Of a stretch of DNA of 64,000 nt, positions 1 to 9,416 are shown piece after piece. Numbering within the stretch: the first letter of the stretch is position 1; the number at the start of each line of letters is the position of its first letter. The DNA comes from Balaenoptera acutorostrata. Taxonomy: Eukaryota; Chordata; Mammalia; Artiodactyla; Balaenopteridae. The notes under the pieces were generated by a model. The model made no database searches. It saw only the letters and a program-made list of their open reading frames with translations, and was not told the origin of the DNA. The stretch spans positions 82,423,254-82,487,253 of the forward strand of contig NC_080068.1 in NCBI RefSeq assembly GCF_949987535.1, read 5' to 3'. The position numbers and the translations under genes are program-made.

Positions 1-795
1 ACTGTGGGTAGGCTCTAGAAACTGTGAGCAAGCTCTAGAAAATATAGAGAGGCTCTAGAAACTGTGGAAAGCCTCTAGAATCTGTGGGCAGGCTCTAGAA
101 ACTGTGAGTATGCTCCAGAAAATGTAGGCAGGCTCTAGAATCTGTGGGCACTCTCTAGAATCTGTGGGCAGGCTCTAGAATCTGTGGGCAGGCTCTAGAA
201 ACTGTGACCAGTATCTAGGAACACTATGGCCAGGCTCTAGAAACTGTGAGTAGGCTCTAGAAACTGTGGGCAGGCTCTAGAATCTGTGAGCAGTCTCTAG
301 AAACTGTGGGCAGGATCTAGAAACTGTGGGCAGGCTCTAGAAACTGTGAGCAGGCTCTAGAAACTGTGGGCCAGGTCTAGGAAATGTGAGCAGGCTCTAG
401 AAGCTGTGAGCAGGGCCTATAAACTGTGAGCAGGCTCCAGAAACTGTGGGTAGGCTCTAGAAACTGTGAGCAGGCTCTAGAAACTGTGAGTAGGCTCTAG
501 AAACTGTGGGCAGGCTGTAGAATGTGTGAGCAGTCTCTAGAAACTGTGGGCAGGATCTAGAAACTGTGAGCAGGGCCTAGAAACTGTGAGCAGGCACCAG
601 AAACTGTGGGTAGGCTCTAGAAACTGTGAGCAAGCTCTAGAAAATATAGAGAGGCTCTAGAAACTGTGGAAAGCCTCTAGAATCTGTGGGCAGGCTCTAG
701 AAACTGTGAGTATGCTCCAGAAAATGTAGGCAGGCTCTAGAGTCTGTGGGCACTCTCTAGAATCTGTGGGCAGGCTCTAGAATCTGTGGGCAGGC
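1..795 (+). repeat. Left-edge block, first copy of a 3,798-bp-offset duplication
   Basis: This stretch matches 3,799-4,593 nearly base for base and in the same monomer order, including the 22-bp marker monomer at 213-234. One substitution I noticed is C in this copy for G in the other, in the monomer start near 3,891. The first ~190 bases also recur inside the block about 602 bp further on (from 603), so it has an internal duplication. After 795 the order of variants changes. The block probably extends left of the window. Confidence 0.85.
213..234 (+). repeat. 22-bp marker monomer (18 occurrences)
   Basis: This monomer begins ATCTAGGAAC and ends ATGGCCAGG; it is 2 bp longer than standard and always follows ACCAGT. 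The ACCAGT begins at 207, 1369, 4005, 7301, 11777, 14699, 17681, 20423, 23405, 29216, 35027, 41018, 43234, 45750, 49100, 50436, 55766 and 60643. The spacings give the HOR lengths directly (for example 2,922, 2,982, 5,811). Three copies (1369, 7301, 43234) read AACTCTATGG where the other fifteen read AACACTATGG, so those three share a sub-lineage. Confidence 0.93.
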
Positions 796-1169
796 TCTAG
801 AATCTGTGAGCAGTCTCTAGAAACTGTGGGCAGGTTCTAGAAACTGTGGGCAGGCTCTAGAAACTGTGAGCAGTGTCTAGAAACTGAGGGCAGGATCTAG
901 AGACTGTGAGCAGGCTCTAGAAATGGTGGGCATGCTCTAGAAACTGTGGGCAGGCTCTAGAAAATGTAGGCCGGCTCCAGAAACTGTGGACAGGCTCCAG
1001 AAACATTTAGCAGGCTCCAGAATCTGTTAGCAGGATCTAGAAACTGTGAGCAGGCTGTAGATACTGTGGGAAGGCTCTAGAAACTGTTAGCAGGGTCTAG
1101 AATCTGTTAGCACGATCTAGAACCTGTGAGCAGGGTCTAGAAACTGTGGGCAGTCTCTAGAATCTTTGA
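796..1169 (+). repeat. Linker of diverged monomers
   Basis: Satellite monomers only. From about 881 the order (CAGTGTC, GAGGGCAGG, GGTGGGCATG, GGCCGGCTCC, CATTTAGCAGG, TTAGCACG) resembles the alpha block near 2,540-2,840, but with more substitutions and different neighbouring monomers than between alpha copies. It looks like an older or recombined relative of that block. No gene or other element is visible. Confidence 0.7.
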
Positions 1170-2016
1170 GTAGGCTCTAGAAACTGTGAGCAAGCTCTAG
1201 AAAATATAGAGAGGCTCTAGAAACTGTGGAAAGCCTCTAGAATCTGTGGGCAGGCTCTAGAAACTGTGAGTATGCTCTAGAAAATGTAGGCAGGCTCTAG
1301 AATCTGTGGGCACTCTCTAGAATCTGTGGGCAGGCTCTAGAATCTGTGGGCAGGCTCTAGAAACTGTGACCAGTATCTAGGAACTCTATGGCCAGGCTCT
1401 AGAAACTGTGAGTAGGCTCTAGAAACTGTGGGCAGGCTCTAGAATCTGTGAGCAGTCTCTAGAAACTGTGGGCAGGCTCTAGAATCTGTGGGCAGGGTCT
1501 AGAAACTATGGGCAGGGTCTAGAATCTATGGGGAGGCTCTAGAAACTGTGAGTAGGCTCCAGAAACTGTGGGCAGGCTCTAGAATCTGTGAGCAGTCTCT
1601 AGAAACTGTGAGCAGGCCCTAGAAACTGTGGGCCAGGTCTAGGAAATGTGAGCAGGCTCTAGAAGCTGTGAGCAGGGCCTATAAACTGTGAGCAGGCTCC
1701 AGAAACTGTGGGTAGGCTCTAGAAACTGTGAGCAGGCTCTAGAAAGTGTGAGGAGGCTCTAGAAACTGTGGGAAGCCTCTAGAATCTGTGGGCAGGCTCT
1801 AGAATCTGTGAGCAGTCTCTAGAAACTGTGGGCAGGCTCCAGAAACTGTGAGTACACTCTAGAAATTGTGGAAAGGCTCTAGAAACTGTGGGGAGCCTCT
1901 AAAAACTGTGGGAAGGATCTAGAAACTGACAGCAGTCTCTAGAAACTGTGGGCAGTCTCTAGAAACTGCAGGCCGGCTCTAGAAACTGTGGGAAGGCTCT
2001 AGAAACTGTGAGCAGG

Positions 2017-2032
2017 GCCTAGAAAAAGTGAG
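2017..2032 (+). repeat. 16-bp short monomer
   Basis: The monomer GCCTAGAAAAAGTGAG lacks its last 4 bp and is followed at once by CACCAGAAACTG. The same shortened monomer recurs near 4,773, 7,950, 23,953, 27,271, 41,567, 43,741, 46,300, 47,161 and 49,653, usually with ACAGTGAG for AAAGTGAG. In the delta units a second, related 4-bp loss reads ACTGTGAGCACC (near 25,330, 31,140, 36,950, 57,700 and 62,570). It shifts the 20-bp phase by 4 and explains part of the HOR lengths. Confidence 0.85.
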
Positions 2033-2072
2033 CACCAGAAACTGTGGGTAGGCTCTAGAAACTGTGAGAAGG

Positions 2073-2090
2073 CTCCAGAAACTGGGCCGG
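2073..2090 (+). repeat. 18-bp short monomer
   Basis: CTCCAGAAACTGGGCCGG lacks one TG dinucleotide of ACTGTGGG, so it is 18 bp. It lies about 40 bp after the 16-mer in most copies (near 8,005, 24,005, 27,325, 43,799 and 47,229, among others), so the two markers travel together. In some copies (4,833, 41,626, 46,362, 49,705 and 51,045 regions) the end reads GGGCAGG. Confidence 0.85.
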
Positions 2091-2820
2091 CTCTAGAATA
2101 TGTGGGCAGGTTCTAGAATCTGTGAGCAGTCTCTAGAAACTGTGGGCAGGCTCTAGAATCTGTGGGCAGGCTCTAGAATCTATAGGCAGGCTCTAGAATC
2201 TGTGAGCAGTCTCTAGAAACTGTGGGCAGGTTCTAGAAACTGTGGGCAGGATCTAGAAACTGTGGGCAGGCTCTAGAAACTGTGAGCAGGCTCTATAAAC
2301 TATGGGCCGGGTCTAGAAAATGTGAACAGGCTCTAGAAACTGTGGGGAGGCTGTAGAAACTGTGGGGAATCTCTAGAAACTGTGGGAAGGATCTAGAAAC
2401 TATTTGCAGGATCTAGAAACTGTGGGCAGGATCTAGAAACTGTGTGCAGGCTCTAGAAACTGTGGGTAGGCTCTAGAAACGGAGGGAAGCCTCTAGAAAC
2501 TGTGGGCAGGATCTAGAAACTGTGGGCAGGCTCTAGAAACTGTGATCAGTGTCTAGAAACTGAGGGCAGGATCTAGAGACTGTGAGCAGGCTCTAGAAAT
2601 GGTGGGCATGCTCTAGAAACTGTGCGCAGGCTCCAGAAACTTTGGGCCCGCTCCAGAAACTGTGGGCAGGCTCTAGAAAATGTGGGCCGGCTCCAGAAAC
2701 TGTGGACAGTCTCTGGAAACATTTAGCAGGCTCCAGAATCTGTAAGCAGGCTCTAGAAAATGTGAGCAGGCTCTAGAAACTGTGGGCAGGCTCTAGAAAC
2801 TGTTAGCAGGTTCTAGAATC

Positions 2821-2940
2821 TGTTAGCACGATCTAGGAACTGTGAGCAGGCTCTAGAAACTGTGGGCAGACTCTAGAATCTGTTAGCACGATCTAGGAAC
2901 TGTGAGCAGGCTCTAGAAACTGTGGGCAGACTCTAGAATC
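2821..2940 (+). repeat. Perfect 60-bp tandem duplication
   Basis: Bases 2,821-2,880 and 2,881-2,940 are identical: three monomers (TTAGCACG type, GAACTGTGAG type, GCAGACTC type) duplicated in tandem. The same doublet is present near 8,753, 28,024, 33,835, 39,646, 44,529, 47,959, 54,574 and 59,451. It therefore arose before the alpha and delta blocks spread. Confidence 0.9.
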
Positions 2941-3305
2941 TGTGGGCAGGCTCTAGAAACTGTGAGTATGCTCCAGAAAATGTGAGCAGGCTCTAGAAAC
3001 TGTGGGCAGTCTATAAAATATGTGAGCAGTCTCTAGAAACTGTGAGCAGGCTTTAGAAACTGTGGGCAGGTTCTGGAAACTGTGAGCAGGCTCTAGAATA
3101 TGTGGGAAGCCTCTACAAATATTGGGAAGCCTCTAGAAACTGTAGGCAGGATCTAGAAACTGTGGGCAGAAAATAGGAACTGTGGACAGGCTCTAGAAAC
3201 TGCGAGCAGGCTCTAGAAACTGTGGGCAGGCTCTAGAAACTGTGGGAATCATCTAGAAACTGTGATTAGGGTCTAGAAACTATGGGCATGCTCTAGAAAC
3301 TGTGG

Positions 3306-3318
3306 GAAGCTTCTAGAA
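3306..3318 (+). promoter_or_regulatory. Perfect heat-shock-element-like site (8 copies)
   Basis: GAAGCTTCTAGAA matches the canonical three-pentamer heat-shock element (GAA, 2 bp, TTC, 2 bp, GAA). The same 13 bp lie at 9,238, 12,160, 15,142, 18,064, 20,866, 45,031 and 48,461. In other positions the sequence is GAAGCCTCTAGAA, one base short of a match. Two-pentamer forms (TTCTAGAA, TTCTGGAA, TTCTCGAA) are scattered throughout. The match is real; HSF binding is only inference, because one C-to-T change in a common monomer creates the site and HOR spread would copy it without selection. Confidence 0.4.
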
Positions 3319-3484
3319 ACTGTGGGCAGGATCTAGAAAATGTGGGCAGGCTCTAGAAACTGTGAGCAGGGCCTAGAAACTGTGAGCAGGCACGAGAAAC
3401 TGTGGGTAGGCTCTAGAAACTGTGAGCAGGCTCTAGAAAATATAGAGAGGCTCTAGAAACTGTGGGAACCCTCTAGAATCTGTG

Positions 3485-3798
3485 GGCAGGCTCTAGAAAC
3501 TGTGAGTAGGCTCCAGAAAATGTGGGCAGGCTCTAGAATCTGTGGGCAGGCTCTAGAATCTGTGGGAAGGCTCTAGAATCTGTGGGAAGGCTCTAGAATC
3601 TGTGGGCAGGCTCTAGAATCTGTGGGCAGGCTCTAGAAACTATGGGCAGGGTCTAGAATCTATGGGGAGGCTCTAGAAACTGTGAGTAGGCTCTAGAAAC
3701 TGTGGGCAGGCTCTAGAATCTGTGAGCAGTCTCTAGAAACTGTGGGCAGGATCTAGAAACTGTGAGCAGGGCCTAGAAACTGTGAGCAGGCACCAGAA
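3485..3798 (+). repeat. Linker rich in AATCTGTGGG monomers
   Basis: Sixteen or so monomers, mostly of the AATCTGTGGG type, including two GGGAAGG monomers in a row near 3,560-3,600. The order resembles 6,781-7,093 (offset about 3,296), where only one GGGAAGG monomer is present, so one 20-bp unit differs. Nothing but satellite is visible. Confidence 0.75.
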
Positions 3799-4593
3799 AC
3801 TGTGGGTAGGCTCTAGAAACTGTGAGCAAGCTCTAGAAAATATAGAGAGGCTCTAGAAACTGTGGAAAGCCTCTAGAATCTGTGGGCAGGGTCTAGAAAC
3901 TGTGAGTATGCTCCAGAAAATGTAGGCAGGCTCTAGAATCTGTGGGCACTCTCTAGAATCTGTGGGCAGGCTCTAGAATCTGTGGGCAGGCTCTAGAAAC
4001 TGTGACCAGTATCTAGGAACACTATGGCCAGGCTCTAGAAACTGTGAGTAGGCTCTAGAAACTGTGGGCAGGCTCTAGAATCTGTGAGCAGTCTCTAGAA
4101 ACTGTGGGCAGGATCTAGAAACTGTGGGCAGGCTCTAGAAACTGTGAGCAGGCTCTAGAAACTGTGGGCCAGGTCTAGGAAATGTGAGCAGGCTCTAGAA
4201 GCTGTGAGCAGGGCCTATAAACTGTGAGCAGGCTCCAGAAACTGTGGGTAGGCTCTAGAAACTGTGAGCAGGCTCTAGAAACTGTGAGTAGGCTCTAGAA
4301 ACTGTGGGCAGGCTGTAGAATGTGTGAGCAGTCTCTAGAAACTGTGGGCAGGATCTAGAAACTGTGAGCAGGGCCTAGAAACTGTGAGCAGGCACCAGAA
4401 ACTGTGGGTAGGCTCTAGAAACTGTGAGCAAGCTCTAGAAAATATAGAGAGGCTCTAGAAACTGTGGAAAGCCTCTAGAATCTGTGGGCAGGCTCTAGAA
4501 ACTGTGAGTATGCTCCAGAAAATGTAGGCAGGCTCTAGAGTCTGTGGGCACTCTCTAGAATCTGTGGGCAGGCTCTAGAATCTGTGGGCAGGC
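3799..4593 (+). repeat. Second copy of the left-edge block (offset 3,798)
   Basis: It repeats 1-795, with the 22-mer at 4,011-4,032. At 4,593 this copy passes to CTCCAGAAACTGTGAGTACAC while the first passes to AATCTGTGAGCAGTC, which places a recombination junction here. Confidence 0.85.
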
Positions 4594-4930
4594 TCCAGAA
4601 ACTGTGAGTACACTCTAGAAATTGTGGAAAGGCTCTAGAAACTGTGGGGAGCCTCTAAAAACTGTGGGAAGGATCTAGAAACTGACAGCAGTCTCTAGAA
4701 ACTGTGGGCAGTCTCTAGAAACTGCAGGCCGGCTCTAGAAACTGTGGGAAGGCTCTAGAAACTGTGAGCAGGGCCTAGAAACAGTGAGCACCAGAAACTG
4801 TGGGTAGGCTCTAGAAACTGTGAGAAGGCTCCAGAAACTGGGCAGGCTCTAGAATATGTGGGCAGGTTCTAGAATCTGTGAGCAGTCTCTAGAATCTGTG
4901 GGCAGGCTCTAGAATCTGTGGGCAGGCTCT
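4594..4930 (+). repeat. Linker with 16- and 18-bp monomers
   Basis: The order GAGTACAC, ATTGTGGAAAGG, GGGGAGCC, AAAACTGTGGG, ACAGCAG, GCAGGCCGG, then the 16-mer (near 4,773) and the 18-mer (near 4,833), parallels 1,837-2,170 inside alpha copy 1 at an offset of about 2,756. It is a partial alpha segment joined to the block on its left. No other feature is seen. Confidence 0.75.
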
Positions 4931-7408
4931 AGAATCTGTGAGCAGTCTCTAGAAACTGTGGGCAGGTTCTAGAAACTGTGGGCAGGATCTAGAAACTGTG
5001 GGCAGGCTCTAGAAACTGTGAGCAGGCTCTATAAACTATGGGCCGGGTCTAGAAAATGTGAACAGGCTCTAGAAACTGTGGGGAGGCTGTAGAAACTGTG
5101 GGGAATCTCTAGAAACTGTGGGAAGGATCTAGAAACTATTTGCAGGATCTAGAAACTGTGGGCAGGATCTAGAAACTGTGTGCAGGCTCTAGAAACTGTG
5201 GGTAGGCTCTAGAAACGGAGGGAAGCCTCTAGAAACTGTGGGCAGGATCTAGAAACTGTGGGCAGGCTCTAGAAACTGTGGGCAGTATCTAGAAAATGTG
5301 GGCAGGCTCTAGAAACTGTGAGCAGAGCCTAGAAACTGTGAGCAGGCACCAGAAACTGTGGGTAGGCTCTAGAAACTGTGAGCAGGCTCTAGAAAATATA
5401 GAGAGGCTCTAGAAACTGTGGGAACCCTCTAGAATCTGTGGGCAGGCTCTAGAATCTGTGAGCAGTCTCTAGAAACTGTGGGCAGGATCTAGAAACTGTG
5501 GGCAGGATCTAGAAACTGTGGGCAGGCTCTAGAAACTGTGAGCAGGCTCTAGAAACTGTGGGCAGTATCTAGAAAATGTGGGCAGGCTCTAGAAACTGTG
5601 AGTAGGGTCTAGAAACTGAGGGCAGTCTCTAGGAAATGTGAGCAGGCTCTAGGAACTGTGAGCAGGGCCTATAAACTGTGAGCAGGCTCCAGAAACTGTG
5701 GGTAGGTTCTAGAAACTGTGAGCAGGCTCTAGAAAGTGTGAGGAGGCTCTAGAAACTGTGGGAAGCCTCTAGAATCTGTGGGCAGGCTCTAGAATCTGTG
5801 AGCAGTCTCTAGAAACTGTGGGCAGGCTCCAGAAACTGTGAGTACACTCTAGAAATTGTGGAAAGGCTCTAGAAACTGTGGGGAGCCTCTAAAAACTGTG
5901 GGAAGGATCTAGAAACTGTCAGCAGTCTCTAGAAACTGTGGGCAGGATCTAGAAACTGTGTGCAGGCTCCAGAAACTGTGAGCAGGATCTAGAAACTGTG
6001 AGCAGGCTGTAGAAACTGTGGGCAGGCTCTAGAAATCGTTAGCAGGTTCTAGAATCTGTTAGCACGATCTAGAAACTGTGAGCAGGCTCTAGAAACTGTG
6101 GGCAGACTCTAGAATCTTTGAGTAGGCTCTAGACACTGTGGGCAGTCTATAAAATATGTGAGCAGTCTCTAGAAACTGTGAGCAGGCTTTAGAAACTGTG
6201 GGCAGGTTCTGGAAACTGTGAGCAGGCTCTAGAATATGTGGGAAGCCTCTACAAACATTGGGAAGCCTCTAGAAACTGTAGGCAGGATCTAGAAACTGTG
6301 GACAGAAAATAGGAACTGTGGGCAGGCTCTAGGAACTGCGAGCAGGCTCTAGAAACTGTGGGCAGGCTCTAGAAACTGTGGGAATCATCTAGAAACTGTG
6401 ATTAGGGTCTAGAAACTATGGGCATGCTCTAGAAACTGTGGGAAGCCTCTAGAAACTGTGGGCAGGATCTAGAAAATGTGGGCAGGCTCTAGAAACTGTG
6501 ACCAGGGCCTAGAAACTGTGAGCAGGCACCAGAAACTTTGGGTAGGCTCTAGAAACTGTGAGCAGGCTCTAGAAAATATAGAGAGGCTCTAGAAACTGTG
6601 GGAACCCTCTAGAATCTGTGGGCAGGCTCTAGAAACTGTGAGTAGGCTCCAGAATATGTGGACAGGCTCTAGAAACTGTGAGCAGGGCCTAGAAACTGTG
6701 AGCAGGCACCAGAAACTGTGGGTAGGCTCTAGAAACTGTGAGCAGGCTCTAGAAAATATAGAGAGGCTCTAGAAACTGTGGGAACCCTCTAGAATCTGTG
6801 GGCAGGCTCTAGAAACTGTGAGTAGGCTCCAGAAAATGTGGGCAGGCTCTAGAATCTGTGGGCAGGCTCTAGAATCTGTGGGAAGGCTCTAGAATCTGTG
6901 GGCAGGCTCTAGAATCTGTGGGCAGGCTCTAGAAACTATGGGCAGGGTCTAGAATCTATGGGGAGGCTCTAGAAACTGTGAGTAGGCTCTAGAAACTGTG
7001 GGCAGGCTCTAGAATCTGTGAGCAGTCTCTAGAAACTGTGGGCAGGATCTAGAAACTGTGAGCAGGGCCTAGAAACTGTGAGCAGGCACCAGAAACTGTG
7101 GGTAGGCTCTAGAAACTGTGAGCAAGCTCTAGAAAATATAGAAAGGCTCTAGAAACTGTGGAAAGCCTCTAGAATCTGTGGGCAGGCTCTAGAAACTGTG
7201 AGTATGCTCCAGAAAATGTAGGCAGGCTCTAGAATCTGTGGGCACTCTCTAGAATCTGTGGGCAGGCTCTAGAATCTGTGGGCAGGCTCTAGAAACTGTG
7301 ACCAGTATCTAGGAACTCTATGGCCAGGCTCTAGAAACTGTGAGTAGGCTCTAGAAACTGTGGGCAGGCTCTAGAATCTGTGAGCAGTCTCTAGAAACTG
7401 TGGGCAGG
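4931..7408 (+). repeat. HOR block beta, copy 1
   Basis: This matches 9,407-11,884 at an offset of 4,476 bp (224 monomers minus 4). The CAGAGCC variant at 5,323 maps to 9,799 and the 22-mer at 7,301 maps to 11,777. The two copies differ in the 22-mer (AACTC here, AACAC there). Copy 2 is the greater part of gamma unit 1, so this block is probably a single displaced gamma unit fused to alpha on its right. Confidence 0.85.
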
Positions 7409-9416
7409 CTCTAGAATCTGTGGGCAGGGTCTAGAAACTATGGGCAGGGTCTAGAATCTATGGGGAGGCTCTAGAAACTGTGAGTAGGCTCCAGAAACTG
7501 TGGGCAGGCTCTAGAATCTGTGAGCAGTCTCTAGAAACTGTGAGCAGGCTCTAGAAACTGTGGGCCAGGTCTAGGAAATGTGAGCAGGCTCTAGAAGCTG
7601 TGAGCAGGGCCTATAAAATGTGAGCAGGCTCCAGAAACTGTGGGTAGGCTCTAGAAACTGTGAGCAGGCTCTAGAAAGTGTGAGGAGGCTCTAGAAACTG
7701 TGGGAAGCCTCTAGAATCTGTGGGCAGGCTCTAGAATCTGTGAGCAGTCTCTAGAAACTGTGGGCAGGCTCCAGAAACTGTGAGTACACTCTAGAAATTG
7801 TGGAAAGGCTCTAGAAACTGTGGGGAGCCTCTAAAAACTGTGGGAAGGATCTAGAAACTGACAGCAGTCTCTAGAAACTGTGGGCAGTCTCTAGAAACTG
7901 CAGGCCGGCTCTAGAAACTGTGGGAAGGCTCTAGAAACTGTGAGCAGGGCCTAGAAAAAGTGAGCACCAGAAACTGTGGGTAGGCTCTAGAAACTGTGAG
8001 AAGGCTCCAGAAACTGGGCCGGCTCTAGAATATGTGGGCAGGTTCTAGAATCTGTGAGCAGTCTCTAGAAACTGTGGGCAGGCTCTAGAATCTGTGGGCA
8101 GGCTCTAGAATCTATAGGCAGGCTCTAGAATCTGTGAGCAGTCTCTAGAAACTGTGGGCAGGTTCTAGAAACTGTGGGCAGGATCTAGAAACTGTGGGCA
8201 GGCTCTAGAAACTGTGAGCAGGCTCTATAAACTATGGGCCGGGTCTAGAAAATGTGAACAGGCTCTAGAAACTGTGGGGAGGCTGTAGAAACTGTGGGGA
8301 ATCTCTAGAAACTGTGGGAAGGATCTAGAAACTATTTGCAGGATCTAGAAACTGTGGGCAGGATCTAGAAACTGTGTGCAGGCTCTAGAAACTGTGGGTA
8401 GGCTCTAGAAACGGAGGGAAGCCTCTAGAAACTGTGGGCAGGATCTAGAAACTGTGGGCAGGCTCTAGAAACTGTGATCAGTGTCTAGAAACTGAGGGCA
8501 GGATCTAGAGACTGTGAGCAGGCTCTAGAAATGGTGGGCATGCTCTAGAAACTGTGCGCAGGCTCCAGAAACTTTGGGCCCGCTCCAGAAACTGTGGGCA
8601 GGCTCTAGAAAATGTGGGCCGGCTCCAGAAACTGTGGACAGTCTCTGGAAACATTTAGCAGGCTCCAGAATCTGTAAGCAGGCTCTAGAAACTGTGAGCA
8701 GGCTCTAGAAACTGTGGGCAGGCTCTAGAAACTGTTAGCAGGTTCTAGAATCTGTTAGCACGATCTAGGAACTGTGAGCAGGCTCTAGAAACTGTGGGCA
8801 GACTCTAGAATCTGTTAGCACGATCTAGGAACTGTGAGCAGGCTCTAGAAACTGTGGGCAGACTCTAGAATCTGTGGGCAGGCTCTAGAAACTGTGAGTA
8901 TGCTCCAGAAAATGTGAGCAGGCTCTAGAAACTGTGGGCAGTCTATAAAATATGTGAGCAGTCTCTAGAAACTGTGAGCAGGCTTTAGAAACTGTGGGCA
9001 GGTTCTGGAAACTGTGAGCAGGCTCTAGAATATGTGGGAAGCCTCTACAAATATTGGGAAGCCTCTAGAAACTGTAGGCAGGATCTAGAAACTGTGGGCA
9101 GAAAATAGGAACTGTGGACAGGCTCTAGAAACTGCGAGCAGGGTCTAGAAACTGTGGGCAGGCTCTAGAAACTGTGGGAATCATCTAGAAACTGTGATTA
9201 GGGTCTAGAAACTATGGGCATGCTCTAGAAACTGTGGGAAGCTTCTAGAAACTGTGGGCAGGATCTAGAAAATGTGGGCAGGCTCTAGAAACTGTGAGCA
9301 GGGCCTAGAAACTGTGAGCAGGCACGAGAAACTGTGGGTAGGCTCTAGAAACTGTGAGCAGGCTCTAGAAAATATAGAGAGGCTCTAGAAACTATGGGAA
9401 CCCTCTAGAATCTGTG
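7102..9416 (+). repeat. HOR block alpha, copy 2
   Basis: It repeats alpha copy 1 at +5,932 bp, carrying all its marker monomers and a heat-shock-element-like site at 9,238. At the right end the monomer ACTATGGGAACC is followed by AATCTGTGAGCAG, whereas copy 1 continues with AATCTGTGGGCAGG, so the junction lies at about 9,416. From 9,143 the sequence is also the start of gamma unit 1, so the alpha edge seeded the gamma unit. Confidence 0.85.

Larger units (their letters stand above)
1170..3484 (+). repeat. HOR block alpha, copy 1
   Basis: This block matches 7,102-9,416 at an exact offset of 5,932 bp. The offset equals 297 monomers minus 8 bp, and the irregular monomers in between account for the 8 bp (two of 22 bp, two of 16 bp, two of 18 bp). 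Both copies carry the AACTC form of the 22-mer, the 16-mer near 2,017, the 18-mer near 2,073, the 60-bp tandem duplication at 2,821-2,940 and the heat-shock-element-like site at 3,306. Isolated differences include AAAATGTGAG near 2,756 for AAACTGTGAG in copy 2, and CAGG for CAGGG near 3,209. Confidence 0.88.

Noticed and set aside
2285..2325. CENP-B box-like CGGG in ATGGGCCGGGTC
   Set aside because: The required TTCG and the internal A at the right spacing are absent; only the CGGG end is present.
3010..3022. TATA-box-like TATAAAATA (also CTATAAAC monomers throughout)
   Set aside because: It is a one- or two-base variant of the monomer, copied with the HOR units, with no initiator, gene or consistent close spacing to the heat-shock-element-like sites.
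9185..9215. Telomere-like TTAGGG in GATTAGGGTC monomers (recurs in every unit)
   Set aside because: Only one TTAGGG per occurrence, never in tandem; it is a single variant of the GTGAGTAGGG-type monomer.
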